Below, in pieces: positions 10,661 through 22,372 of a DNA stretch of 64,000 nucleotides. A model generated the notes under the pieces. That model was given only the letters and a program-made list of their open reading frames with translations. It was not told the origin of the DNA and did not search any database. The translations under genes were made by a program, and so were the position numbers. The stretch is from Liolophura sinensis (taxonomy: Eukaryota > Mollusca > Polyplacophora > Chitonida > Chitonidae): NCBI RefSeq assembly GCF_032854445.1, contig NC_088300.1, positions 41,070,458 to 41,134,457 on the forward strand, written 5' to 3'. Position 1 is the stretch's first letter; each line of letters opens with the position of its first letter.

Positions 10661-13600
10661 GTGAGTGGCTTAGGATACGACAATCTTGTTTATCCCATTT
10701 CCTCTACATTAAAATTGTATTCTTTCCAATGAAACTTGTCATTACTAATGCCTAACTGACTTATCTAAGTATGAATATAATACACCGTCAACACCAAATA
10801 AAATTTGGTTCAACGTCAATTCCACTTTTTACCTCCGGTGCGTGTTTAATGCGTTTCAGTATATATGATAAATGGCACACACATGTCAATCATATTCGGG
10901 CAATAAACATTTTTCACAAGCATATCAACTGAGCTATATGTGCAGCTGACAGTGAGAACCTGACGGTGTCCCACAGTTCCAGCATATTAGATAAGACTGT
11001 GCGTCTCCAGTGACACGTCACCCCTTAAAAAAACAATGAAACTGACACAAATGTACAAACAGAATGATAGATATCACAAAAAGTCACACGCTAACCATAT
11101 GATACGCTAATACCTCGGAACGACAAAAAGGATAGAAAACCGAAAGTGGAACTGCTTTTTTCTTTTTGAAATTGATCATAAATTTTTCAAATACATTTAT
11201 CAGCTTAAGACGACAAACAGCATTCGTTAATTCAAATTTGAAGAATTCTTTCTTGCATATGGCGTTCAAATTTATCCTGATGTGTCACCAACAGTGGGAT
11301 GCTACAGTGGCTATTTCTAACCCAAGTGTCGCTGTATGAGGCAAAACAAGGAAGTACAATGTGTGGAATGGGACAAATCCAAGGCCGTATCCAACTGATC
11401 ATTGAGCTCTTAGTAAAAGTGAAGTATTTAACCAATTTACCGTTTAGGATATTTCACTTCATACCCAAGATAGTTATTGGGAAAATATGTGAATTGAACA
11501 GTTCCACACTGATCCACCCAAAATTACATCCAATCTATTATCAACTATAGAAAGAACAAAGGTACAAAACTTATATTTTGCTTCGACCACAACATCTTGT
11601 GAATTTAAGTACAAACCTGTTTAGTGGTTCAAACGTCTAGTCAGTGTAAACATTTTTGTTAATATAACATAATAACCATTATTGCAACACAAAGGATCAC
11701 TAGGAGTATTCCTGCAAGCATCTTATGAGTGAAAGTCCTCTTTCGACCACTCGTTTGGTATCTGACAACTTCCCCTTTAATGTCTGGAAAATAGCATTAG
11801 TTAATTCCTTAATGTTCGGACTGTGAACTTATCTTGTGATCGAAAAGTTTATGTGACCATAACCCACTGTTACTGTGCCATCCAACCGGAGGTATACACC
11901 CGAAGATGCAAGATAGAAACATTCATAATGGATTAACACATTATCGCGTAATGGAATTCTAACAATATAGCTTCCATGTGACTTTCTAAGTAGAGAGTTT
12001 AAGCTATGGAAGTGGCACTTTCCGGAATCCTGAACATCATCTAATGGTTTCCGAACAAGTCATCACACTGATTTACGACAAATATAAAAGCTGGTATACT
12101 TGTAATGCCTGTCAATTCAGGACGTAAAAGGTACTAACATAATGACTGTCTCAATGATTGTTCGACACAGGACCTTCAGTCTCCTTAGCTCTTCCTCTGA
12201 TCTGGTCTGCTCTAGGTCAGTAACATGTCTACCATAGCCATGTCCACATTCACAAGAAAATCATCATAATGAGCTGAGTTTGTTATTAACGATATAGGAT
12301 TAAGCACCACCCTTTGTCAAGTATCTGACAAACCTCCTGACTTATACTTGCTGCAACTATGCCATAAGTACTGTTTTCAATCCAGAATAAATCGTAAGTT
12401 AAACAATCGGAAACCAGAACTTATAAAGTCTGGATGGACCAATTGTGACAAATGTCTATACTATATTCTTGTCGAAGGCGAGAACAATGAAGGAGTTTAT
12501 AGCTGAGATACATGTTTTGCTCATACAAGCCGTTTACTGATTGGGGACACTATCACCCTCTCTGTCTAGAACGGATTCACATTTATTGATTTAGCAATAG
12601 AGGGAAAGGGTTTTTTCCCGTCTCGATTATTGATACCAGAGACACACAGGTCACACAGGTAAGATCAGGCAGCAGTGATAGGTGTTTAAAGGAGAACATA
12701 ACAACGACAACTTAGCTATACTGCTTCAAGCTTGAAGACTGGTGAGGAGATTATGGGATAGTATGTACAACGGGTTTCTGGTTAATCGCTTAATACCCGA
12801 CACAATCAGATGACTGCCATATACACATATTGCCTTAATAAGTCTGAGGGAGCACACCTAATCCATGGTAACTCCTGTATTCAAGAGGCTCAGTTCCAGG
12901 AAACGGTTTCCATGAAGCAGAGCTAAATCACGGCATTCAACCTGTCTCACTGAGAAGAGACAACGGCGAGATAAGATCGGAATAATGTTTAAACAGACAT
13001 TAAACCCGAAACCTACAAACACGCAAACCGCCAGAGCTTAGCTATTGTGTTTTGCCTGCGCTAAAATCTTTACCAGCTAATCCGAAATCTCCTGTTATGT
13101 ATTAAATCATAATGACGTGGCAAAATTTCGCATTGTGGCAAAATTATTATTCATATCACATACCTCAAAATAAGTTTCTCTGAAGATTGTACATGGCAAA
13201 AAAAAAAAGAAACCACTATAAAAAGAACACAGTTATTATAATTCCCTACACTGCTGTAACATGTTTAATTGACTTTTCTGTTGACCTTACGATCTGCGGC
13301 TAAAGAAAACATTTGAGCTGCTTTACCCTATCCTGTAGGATTCCCAGAGAGCAGAATAAAAGGGCGGTAAAGCTATGGCTTCTCGAATCAGGAAACGCTC
13401 ATTCGTTTGAGGCAGCTGATCTAATGTACAAGAGACAAGAGCGATGTCTGCACCTGAAAATATATAAACACAAACACATTGTCTCCATATATACAGATAA
13501 AACAAACATGACTCAGTTGGGAAACAGTCGGGATGAGCACAAAATATGCTTGTAATCGGAATTTTTGTATCCCAGTCTGCAAAACAGCCTCTAATGGCAA

Positions 13601-14310
13601 TGCATACGGGCTGTGTTAACACCAGCTTACCTTCAGTACCAGTAACTTAAATGGCTCCTCCTTCCCAGTAGTTTTAAGACAAACAGAAAACTACTGATAT
13701 GTCCTAAACATTACTAATAACTTGATCACAGGATACATTTGTTTTTTAAATCCGAAGATCAGACTAAAAGGTATGTTAAACTTGCTGTATACAAAAATAT
13801 TCTTTATAACTCGAGTTCCCTTATAAAGTAAAACTTTTCGATGAATAAACTAATCGATCAAAGTACGAAGACATGTTAGGGGAGAATCAAGATGAATCTG
13901 CTTGTAAAATTCACATCGCGTGTTATATTTCAGTTGAGAGCGTATTCCCTGGATGTAATCAGAGAAAATAAAAAAAAAACATTTTTTTGTGTGGATGTAA
14001 TAAGAAAGGCAAAAAGATGAAGTAAAAAAAATTCTTTCGGAGCACTGAGAAACATGTGAACGAACAGCGTCGGACAGGAAAAGAACCTAACAAACATATG
14101 AACGTACATGTCATTCAAGTGATGAATTACACTTGTTGTGACTAAACAAAATTAACATTGCTTATTCGGTCTCTTGTGTAAACTGGAATTTTCTATGTTC
14201 TGATACTGCTTATAGCTGAGTAGGTTTATCAATGGAATAGTAACAAGACACATAAAACTTCAATCATACAAACAAACTAAGTCATTAAATATTGAATGTT
14301 TAAATGGTAT
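10661..14310. other. Unique sequence without supported genes
   Basis: The open frames here are short, up to about 100 codons (13323-13622 minus), and lack known motifs or convincing exon borders. Overlapping frames on both strands at 13313-13622 point to chance openness rather than coding. No RNA gene or transposon was recognised. Confidence 0.5.
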
Positions 14311-14350
14311 ATCTACTAATAAGCACAGGTATCTACTAATAAGCACAGGT
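14311..14350 (+). repeat. 20-bp tandem duplication
   Basis: ATCTACTAATAAGCACAGGT occurs twice without a spacer, followed by a six-base ACAGGT partial copy. Confidence 0.9.
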
Positions 14351-14590
14351 ACAGGTACGCTTTTCTTCAATAGTCTTCAGTGTTGCATCTTGAGTCCAAC
14401 GGAAAAAATGACGGTTGCGTCCGCTTGCCAAGGATCTCGCGCATATACTTTGCAGATATATTTTGATGATAACAATGATGAGTTCTTATCCCACAGATCA
14501 TTCTGTTGTGAAATATCCATCACTTGCGTACATGGTACTTTCCTTTTGTAATTGAAATCAATATGTATGAATAGGTGAGAGCGAGTGGGA

Positions 14591-14705
14591 TTGTGTACTG
14601 TTGACACTTAACCTCATACATATATGTCTAGACTGTCAACATTTATATTGTGTACTGTTGACTGTAAGCCTCACTCATATATGTCTAGACTGTCAACATT
14701 AATAT
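14591..14705 (+). repeat. 57-bp tandem duplication
   Basis: Two adjacent copies begin TTGTGTACTGTTGAC and share ATATATGTCTAGACTGTCAA. The few differences are concentrated in the first third. The duplication looks recent. Confidence 0.9.
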
Positions 14706-15473
14706 TATACAAATATGTTATTGATATAAACTCCAGTAATCAAATCTAGAATGTTAATTAAAAGAATTTTCAAACCTTAATTCCCATTGATCCAAGTCTA
14801 TTTATATATTATGGAAGTATTGCTTGGAATCCTAGCCAAAGGTGTCTTGGCCATGCTTCAGTTCCCATTTCAAGAGAGACAAAGGCGCCACGGACAGAGC
14901 GATTATTAAATGCCAAACGTCCGCACAGTTATCTGTGTCCATAGGTCACTGGACTTATTGGACACGTTGGAGTTCCCTAATCTATTTAGCCGTTCTATAG
15001 CTGGCAAGCTGCTTTTCCATATATTAGTCCAAAAGAAGCGGCTTAGTAATCCGGAAATTTGTAGCATCGACTAAATCAAGTTATGCTATAAAGACTTTCT
15101 ATGTTCTATGTACACATGTAATATATGTATACAGGCACCACGGACGTGGTTTTGTTCACGTGTACATATAATGTAACTGACAACATATTAAATGCAGATT
15201 TTGATTAACTGTGAGACTTCCAGAAAAGTTTCTTGTACGTACATACATAAAAATCGAATGAGACATAACCAGTCGCTGAGTCTTGAATACAGTCTGCAGT
15301 TGCGCAAATAAGAGCCCGAACAGATTGCGAATCACATAATCGATGGCTCTCAGAAATCTTTCCTTCACGCCCAATGCCCTCACTTCCTAGGTGTAGATAA
15401 CTTTTGAGAATTATTCAATATATTACGCACATACCCCCTTAACTCCCACAGTACACTCATATTACACTTACAC
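14706..15473. other. Unique sequence, nothing recognised
   Basis: No repeat or coding family was recognised. A 75-codon open frame on the minus strand (15156-15383) has no known domain. Confidence 0.5.
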
Positions 15474-15838
15474 ATCCTACTAGCACATTCTGCCCATTAC
15501 ATGTCTTTTCTGCCTTTTCTCGCGCATATACCGCATATTACTAGCACATTCTGCCCATTACATGCCTGCCTTTCTCGCGCATATACCGCATATTACTAGC
15601 ACATTCTGCCCGTTACATGCCTGCCTTTCTCGCGCATATACCGCATATTACTAGCACATTCTGCCCGTTACATGCCTGCGTTTCTCGCGCATATACCGCA
15701 TATTACTAGCACATTCTGCCCATTACATGCCTGCCTTTTCTCGCGCATATACTGCATATTACTAGCACATTCTGCCCATTACATGCCTGCCTTTTCTCGC
15801 GCATATACCGCATATTACTAGCACATTCTGCCCATTCA
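15474..15838 (+). repeat. 55-bp satellite, about seven copies
   Basis: The unit contains TACTAGCACATTCTGCCC, ATTACATGCCTGCC and TCTCGCGCATATACCGCA. Copies differ by single substitutions and one-base length changes in a T run. The array ends at a CA dinucleotide run. Confidence 0.95.
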
Positions 15839-15839
15839 T

Positions 15840-15860
15840 CACACACACACACACACACAC
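15840..15860 (+). repeat. (CA)n microsatellite
   Basis: Ten AC repeats without interruption directly follow the 55-bp satellite. Confidence 0.95.
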
Positions 15861-16689
15861 TGTCCTTGCCCCGCTGGCTTCACTCTCCATAGAGTAGTCT
15901 TATATATTACACTCAAAATAAGGCATAAGCCTGGTCATTAGATTAGTTGTCAAGGACACTTACACGGTGAAACGTACGACAATTTGTTAACAGTGTGAAC
16001 TTTTGCCTTCTGTTTCATAAGACGAATCGACAGAGACAGAATGTAAGAATCCAGAATTGGTATCATCACGCTGAGCTGTCAGGTTCCTCTGTAAAAGTCT
16101 GTTATTGCATTTTACACAGCAAGTTATAAGCCACAACTTCTTTGGTCCATTTTTTGTATTGATCTCACACATCTGCTGTTATTATCATTCCAAATGCTAT
16201 CCAAGACACAGAGATCATTTCCATACGTGACGAGCTTCCAAGCGAAAATCTTTATCTTTACTCTTATCCTTATCTTTAGGTCATTATGTCCCTCTTGATG
16301 CTGTAACAAAAACCGCTACAAAATCAAGTGCTTTAGCGTGAAATACGAAAGCAATTGCGTTTTTGTAACGTATAATAAGATCATAAATATCGATTGACAT
16401 GTTTTCCATTTTCCTTTATGGTTTACCCTCAATTCTCCTAGCATATAATAAACACACAATAAAGCTTGAAATGAATAAGTCAGACCACAGATATACACTG
16501 CTTCCATATAGCCCGAAACAGAATGATCCCTAGGGGAAGTGGTACAAGGCAGGGTGTTTAGGAGATTTTTAAATCGAAATATAAATATAGAAATAACTAG
16601 CATGGAATGTCAAGTAAACACCCGATGTGAAGCTGCACATTCGACAATTGAGCCTTCAAATTTGCGAATAAAACCAAATCAAAAATATC
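15861..16689. other. Unique sequence, nothing recognised
   Basis: Several short minus-strand open frames overlap (largest 95 codons, 16316-16603), with no recognisable domain. There is no RNA gene or transposon that I can identify. Confidence 0.5.
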
Positions 16690-16886
16690 ACAACGGCGAT
16701 CATGCAGCCCTATGGTGAGAGGAAAACCGGTAAAGCCCACGAGAAACCCACGATCATCCAGAGTTTAATGTGAGATCTTCCAAAGTACGACTGGAGAGGA
16801 CTTGAACTCACAGCGACCGAATTTGCGAGAGGTTCCGGAGTCATCGCGCTGGGCTAGCAAGCTTACTAAACTCCCACGTAGGCTCC
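16690..16886 (-). mobile_element. SINE family A, diverged and nearly full length
   Basis: In minus orientation it keeps the core (CCCACGAGAAACCCACGATC), the B-box region (GACTTGAACTCACAGCGACC) and the tRNA-like head ending near TAGGCTCC. The A/T-rich 3' tail is not evident. Many substitutions suggest an old insertion. Confidence 0.8.
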
Positions 16887-17238
16887 AATATCCCTATCGC
16901 CACTGGTACCTCTGAAGCTAAGGCCGAGGTGTGAGAGCTGGAGTGCAGTATTTATGTCCTCGGTTAACCCTAACTGACCACTATCGATCACCCCTTGTAT
17001 ACGTCTGATTCATTCAGCCAGAAAATAAGCCTTGTTTGTTAGAGAGCAATCCAGACATTCGTGATCAAAGCGAACGGACAGTCATTTGACAGAGCTAAAT
17101 ATAGCTTGATGCTAAGCATCCACACAACCGTTTACACAACTCACCTTTATTCATCACCAATTCCCAATACAGGATTCGTTCAAAGAGAACGCCAGGTCGA
17201 ATAAATGACTATAATAAAACAGCTATTGTTTCGACGAA

Positions 17239-17325
17239 TATGTGCATGTGCGTGTGCGTATGTGTGCGTATATGCGTGTGTGCGTATGTGCGTATGTGCG
17301 TATGTGCGTATGTGTGCATGTATGT
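17239..17325 (+). repeat. GTGTGCGTAT-type microsatellite
   Basis: The segment alternates GTGTGCGTAT and GTGCGTAT units, ending in TGTATGTATG. The open frame across it (17242 onward) reads as a repetitive MRVC pattern and is a by-product of the repeat. Confidence 0.9.
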
Positions 17326-17655
17326 ATGGGTTTTACGTCGTGCTTATCAATTTTTCAGTCAAATGACGACATGGAGTCATATTTAAAAGTATGTATACAT
17401 ATACTGTGTCTCCTTATGACTGGGCGAGCCTATGTTGCCAAAGTGCTGCCGCCACTAAAGTATCAAGCCAAAGACACCACACATGACACCCCATGCTGTC
17501 ACACTATACTGACACCGGGACAACCAGCCATGTTACCTCTCAATGCTTAGCGCAAATGACGCAGCAACAAGTTCCATTTTTAAAGTCTGTGGTTTAACCC
17601 CAGGTCTTCTGACTTCGAGGCGTAAGCTCTATTCATTAGGCCACCGAAGCGGTCA
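17326..17655 (-). mobile_element. SINE family B, near full length
   Basis: In minus orientation it runs from the tail (GGGTTTTACGTCGTGCTTAT, TTTTTCAGTCAAATGACGAC) through the core (GCCAAAGTGCTGCCGCCACT, GACACCACACATGACACCCC) to the tRNA-like head at about 17590-17655. Read on the minus strand, the head holds an A-box-like GGTGGCCTAATG and a B-box-like GGGGTTAAACC. The element directly abuts the GT-rich microsatellite on its tail side. It encodes nothing; it would have depended on a partner LINE for mobilisation. Confidence 0.85.
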
Positions 17656-18059
17656 GAATTACATTGAAAAATGCAAGGAAGAAGGGTCAAGAAATCTCCG
17701 GTCACTGCTACTGATTGATCTCCTAAAACTATGGAAATCAGCTAAAAAGAACATGAAACATAATTTTATGTTTTTTTTTTTAGATTAGCTTAAATGAATG
17801 ATCATTTCTCAGATTTTAGGACTTTTATAATAGAGAATTTCTTGACCTTAAAATAAATAAAAATATTTATATTAAAGTTTTTTAAAATAAGATTCTGTAA
17901 ACAGTAGTTAGCAGAGTGACTTGGTAAACACAAAAAACCTATGGCCCATAGAGACTAAACAGCAAATATTACTTACACAGAGGATGTAATTCCATTCTCC
18001 TGGTTGTCAAGATGTAAAAAAAAAGCATTGTTAACAAATATAAAGTCAACTGTCATAAA
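17656..18059. other. Unique AT-rich sequence
   Basis: Nothing was recognised apart from T-rich and A-rich runs near 17770 and 17880. Confidence 0.5.
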
Positions 18060-18345
18060 AAAGGCCTAGAACATAAAAACGTTCATTCTTTGCTTTTTAC
18101 GAGGAGATAAAATCCATGACACTGAAAAGTCATTAACCCCTCAAGACAGTTCAATTTGTGGATGTTCCATCCCAAAGGAACGTGTACCTTTAATACCATG
18201 ACATAAGAAATGGATTAAGGCATACTCCTTACAGTGCATGCTTCTCTCTCTACATTGCGGCACATGCGCTTTAAGAAGTAATGAAGGATGCTGCTACAAA
18301 ACAGTGTTATGAAAGACCCATAGAATGCCTTCCCTAGTTATTGTT
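18060..18345 (+). repeat. Dispersed repeat, copy 1 (pair with 21.6 kb)
   Basis: TTTTACGAGGAGATAAAA, AGTCATTAACCCCTCA, AAGAAATGG, CAAAACAGTGTTATGAAAGA and CCCATAGA occur in the same order and spacing as at 21585-21815. Indels disturb any shared frame in this copy, which also has stops. The family is unrecognised; it could be a decayed transposon or a segmental duplication. Confidence 0.75.
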
Positions 18346-18420
18346 TTATATTCTACATTTATGCGCATATTAATGAGCTTTTCTTAAACCACCGCTTATT
18401 TGTAATCATGGTTAGACATA

Positions 18421-19740
18421 ATCCAGGAAACCGATACATACATTTGTTCTTCAAATTGGTAAGTCCAACTGCCACTTGGTGCATAGTCACATATAACACA
18501 GGAAACAGACATCTACATGTGCACTTCAAATTGGCACCTGGTCACATATAACACAGGAAACAGACATCTACATGTACACTTCAAATTGGCACCTGGTCAC
18601 ATATAACACAGGAAACAGACATCTACATGTGCACTGCAAATTGGCACCTGGTCACATACAACACAGGAAACAGACATCTACATGTACACTTCAAATTGGC
18701 ACCTGGTCACATATAACACAGGAAACAGGCATCTACATGTGTGTTTCAAATTGGCACCTGATCACATATAGCACAGGAAACAAACATCTACAAGTGTGCT
18801 TCAAATTTGCACCTGGTCACATATAACACAGGAAACAGACATCTACAAGTGTGTTTCAAATTTGCACCTGGTCACATATAGCACAGGAACCAGACAGCTA
18901 GTGCATTTCAGATTAGTGCCTGGTCACATATAGCACAGGAAACAGACATCTACAAGTGTGCTTCAAATTTGCACCTGGTCACATATAACACAGGAAACAG
19001 ACAGCTAAAGCACTTCAAATTTGCACCTGGTCACATATAACACAGGGAACAGACATCTACATGCGCACTTCAAATTTGCACCTGGTCACATATAACACAG
19101 GGAACAGACATCTACAAGTGTGCTTCAAATTGGCACCTGGTCACTTATAACACAGGAAACAGACAGCTAGTGCACTTCAACTTAGTGCCTGGTCACATAT
19201 AACACAGGAAACAGACATCTACAAGTGTGCTTCAAATTTGCACCTGGTCACATATAACACAGGAAACAGACAGCTAGTGCACTTCAAAAAGACACCTGGT
19301 CACATATAACACAGGGAACAGACATCTACATGTGCACTTCAAATTTGCACCTGGTCACATATAACACAGGAAACAGACATGTACATGTGTGCTTCAAATT
19401 GGCACCTGGTCACATATAACACAGGAAACAGACAGCTAGTGCATTTCAACTTAGTGCCTGGTCACATATAACACAGGAAACAGACAGCTAGTGCACTTCA
19501 AAAAGGCACCTGGTCACATATAACACAGCAAATAGAAATCTAAATGTGCACTTCAAATTTGCACCTGGCCACATATAACACAGGAAACAGACATGTACAT
19601 GTGTGCTTCAAATTGGCACCTGGTCACATATAACACAGGAAACAGACATCTACATGTACACTTCAAATTGGCACCTGGTCACATATAACACAGGAAACAG
19701 ACAGCTAGTGCATTTCAAATTAGTGCCTGGTCACATATAA
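18421..19740 (+). repeat. 52-55 bp satellite, about 24 copies
   Basis: The unit reads AACACAGGAAACAGACATCT, ACATGTGCACTTCAAATTGG, CACCTGGTCACATAT. Two size classes alternate irregularly: about 55 bp with ACATCTACATGTGCAC, and about 52 bp with ACAGCTAGTGCAC. The open frame at 18572-18826 is only the repeat read as protein. The order of variants suggests blocks were duplicated together. Confidence 0.95.
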
Positions 19741-20175
19741 CCCTGAGAAAAGGTAACAACATAGGTACGTCAGGCTATCATTCTAACTGCACATGGCAAT
19801 GGTTTTTACTGGAGCGTTGAACAGTCGCCAGAAGTTAACAAGAATTTAGTGAAAAACTAACGGCAAATTAATGCCTATTGTAGTTGTAGTTTATAAAGAC
19901 AGCTAGATTTGACATTTCTAATCATGTACGCTATCTGACGAAGTAAATGCAGATTTTTTTTACGGTTTCCGTAGACCGAAAAATTTCTTTAGTCAAGAAG
20001 ATTAGATTACATTCTACATCCGTAACTTTTGATTTGATGTTTTGATGGCAATCGCGTTGAATATAAAATCGATGAATCGCCAATTTAAGATCATGGAAAA
20101 GTTGAGGTACTTAGTTATACGAAGGGTGGATTGTATTAGATTTTACACTGACCAAAAACGCCGCTCAATAACGGC
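19741..20175. other. Unique spacer between two satellites
   Basis: No recognisable element was found. The sequence separates two unrelated tandem arrays. Confidence 0.5.
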
Positions 20176-20514
20176 TAAGTAAATGTGAGAGAAGGCATAA
20201 AGCAAGTGCGCCATATTAGTAAATGTGAGAGAAGACAAAAATCAAGGGCTCCATATTAGTAAATGTGAGATAAGGCAATAAGCAAGTGCGCCATATTAGT
20301 AAATGTGAGAGAAGACAAAAATCAAGGGCTCCATATTAGTAAATGTGAGATAAGGCAATAAGCAAGGGCGCCATATTAGTAAATGTGAGAGAAGACAAAA
20401 ATCAAGGGCTCCATATTAGTAAATGTGAGATAAGGCAATAAGCAAGGGCGCCATATTAGTAAATGTGAGAGAAGGCAATAAGGAAGGGTTCTATATTAAT
20501 AAATACTACACGAA
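20176..20514 (+). repeat. 40-bp satellite with 80-bp higher-order unit
   Basis: About eight copies of CCATATTAGTAAATGTGAGA plus a variable second half. Two versions of that half, GAAGACAAAAATCAAGGGCT and TAAGGCAATAAGCAAGGGCG, alternate strictly for three dimers, so the amplified unit was the 80-bp dimer. The flanking copies are more diverged, as usual at array edges. Confidence 0.95.
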
Positions 20515-21584
20515 TTTTATTTGCCTGCGGTAAATAGAGAGACGGCACAGCAATATCCGTCTGTAGAGATTGCCGCTCCATATTGAATCAATGGCAACAA
20601 AGAATCGTTTTCAACCGTCGGAGAAAATTCCGAGATGCCAGTATTTATTTGATTTCCGAGTCTGACACGCTGTACACACACATAGTGTCACTTTTGACGT
20701 TTGCTACTTTCTAACGACTTTTCTTCTCTCCTGTTAATATCTGGCCCGTTACCAGTGATGGACACCGCGTGTAGCCTTTTCTCTCAAAGATCTTCGTCAA
20801 CATTTACAAAGTTATGCCATTTGTGCCATGGCGCCAAATTAGCTTTCTGTGTAAAGCAGTTGACATCCTTAGCTCGTGGATCACCGGAGACCGCTTTAAC
20901 ACACTGCAGGTTGATCTTCCATTAACCTGTGGAAACCTTCATGCTTGATAATGGTCACGTATTAAAGAGATTTACAGATCTGACACACTGTGATTGTATG
21001 TTTATTTACCCGGCGCCGTTGTCTTTCATCTTTTCAGGAGACACGTGACACGTTAATGGTACCACGATCAATCTGATGACTACTGATTTTAGAAAATGAT
21101 AACGTGCGTGAAGGTTTAACCAAATTCACTTTTTGAACCGGCGTAAACATAAGCAAGCAAAGCATGTACTCGAGAATAGAGTCCTCAAATGCGAATACAA
21201 CGACATTTTCTACAGATGGTGATGTTAGTTTGACTTTGGATATCGTTTAACTGCTTGACGCCCTGATTGTGGTTTGCATACTTCGCTTTGCATACTTCGC
21301 TCAGAAATTTGTCTTCGAAAGACAAACCATTTCAAGAGGTCTCAAATGTGAAATTAAGCTGTTGAAGTTGTTTCGCACTGTGATTTCTCCTTCCATGGCA
21401 CACAAAGAGAAAGAACACTGTCCCTAGTTGACTATTTGTATTACAATTGAAGCTTGGACTGAAACAAAAAAAGCTTACAAACGATTATAGACCAAACAGG
21501 AGATTTGGTTCACACAATTAAAAGTTGTAATTTATCTGCAATGACATTATACAGGATGCATCGTGAATTAAATTTCGAGTTAAT
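20515..21584. other. Unique sequence, nothing recognised
   Basis: One open frame of 74 codons (20701-20925 plus) has no known domain. A 15-bp direct duplication, TTTGCATACTTCGCT, lies near 21276-21305. Confidence 0.5.
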
Positions 21585-21815
21585 TGAACTAAAAAAACAT
21601 TTTCTTATACAGCCTGAAACACCTTTATTCGTTTATTTTACGAGGAGATAAAACACCTTATGCTGAACAGTCACGAACCCCTTACAATAACAGAATTTGT
21701 ACAGGTTTTGTCTAGGAAGGGAGGTGTACCCGTTGCCATTTCACAAGAAATGGCTCAGGGATTTTGCAGCAAAACAGTGTTCTCAAAGACCCGTAGTCCT
21801 GTTATATTCGCTATC
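21585..21815 (+). repeat. Dispersed repeat, copy 2 (pair with 18.1 kb)
   Basis: It matches 18060-18345 in order, with shared landmarks TTTTACGAGGAGATAAAA, AACCCCTTACA, ACAAGAAATGG and GCAAAACAGTGTTCTCAAAG. In this copy a frame stays open for 63 codons (21660-21851), but the other copy does not keep it. Coding origin is possible but not shown. Confidence 0.75.
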
Positions 21816-22202
21816 ATCCTAAACAAGAAAAGAATCCAACGCAAGACTTGACATTTGAATTATAGTTTGCCAGACCGATTTCTGTAGGTAGAGATAATGG
21901 ATCCCTGCAACAGGCAACCAGCAATCATAATTGTGGTCTTCCCTACGTAATTTCCCAAAGACATGATTTTACCACTAGAGTTATTTTCCCTGAACGGGCG
22001 TATGACTAGACAAATATGGCTGTTATTTACCTAACAAAGTATGTTGTTTTGGATTAATAGTCAGTTTGGGAATAAAACGACGTCATCGCACGCTAAATCT
22101 GCTGTCTTCCCACTTTGCTTCAAAACATTTTGATCACAGTGACCAGCAGAATCTTGGACAATCATCATTTGATGAGTTTAACACTTTTCATGGATCATCT
22201 TT

Positions 22203-22372
22203 GTTTATCTATTTATTTGATTGAGGTTTAACGATTGCACTGACTTCACCTCATATGTTGGGGTAAGAATAATGGTTTAAGGCAATCTGCCAGTGTTGTC
22301 ACACTCGTCACCAAATACCGGGCAAATCTCCTGATATCGCTGAAGCCACATCCAAGTCAGCAAACGTTAACT
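22203..22372 (-). mobile_element. Possible diverged SINE
   Basis: It opens with ATTTATTTGATTGAGGTTTA, which matches the tail style of the two SINE families here and especially the start of the copy at 39908. The body does not align clearly with either core. It may be an older or different SINE. Confidence 0.4.

Noticed and set aside
13313-13622. Overlapping 80- and 99-codon frames on opposite strands
   Set aside because: Mutual overlap with equal openness and no homology that I recognise points to chance.
15474-15838. CRISPR-like array of repeats and spacers
   Set aside because: The whole 55-bp unit is conserved, with no unique spacers, and the DNA is eukaryotic. The same applies to the other tandem arrays.
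18572-18826. 84-codon frame with a repeated peptide
   Set aside because: It is the 52-55-bp satellite read as protein and is broken by units of different length.
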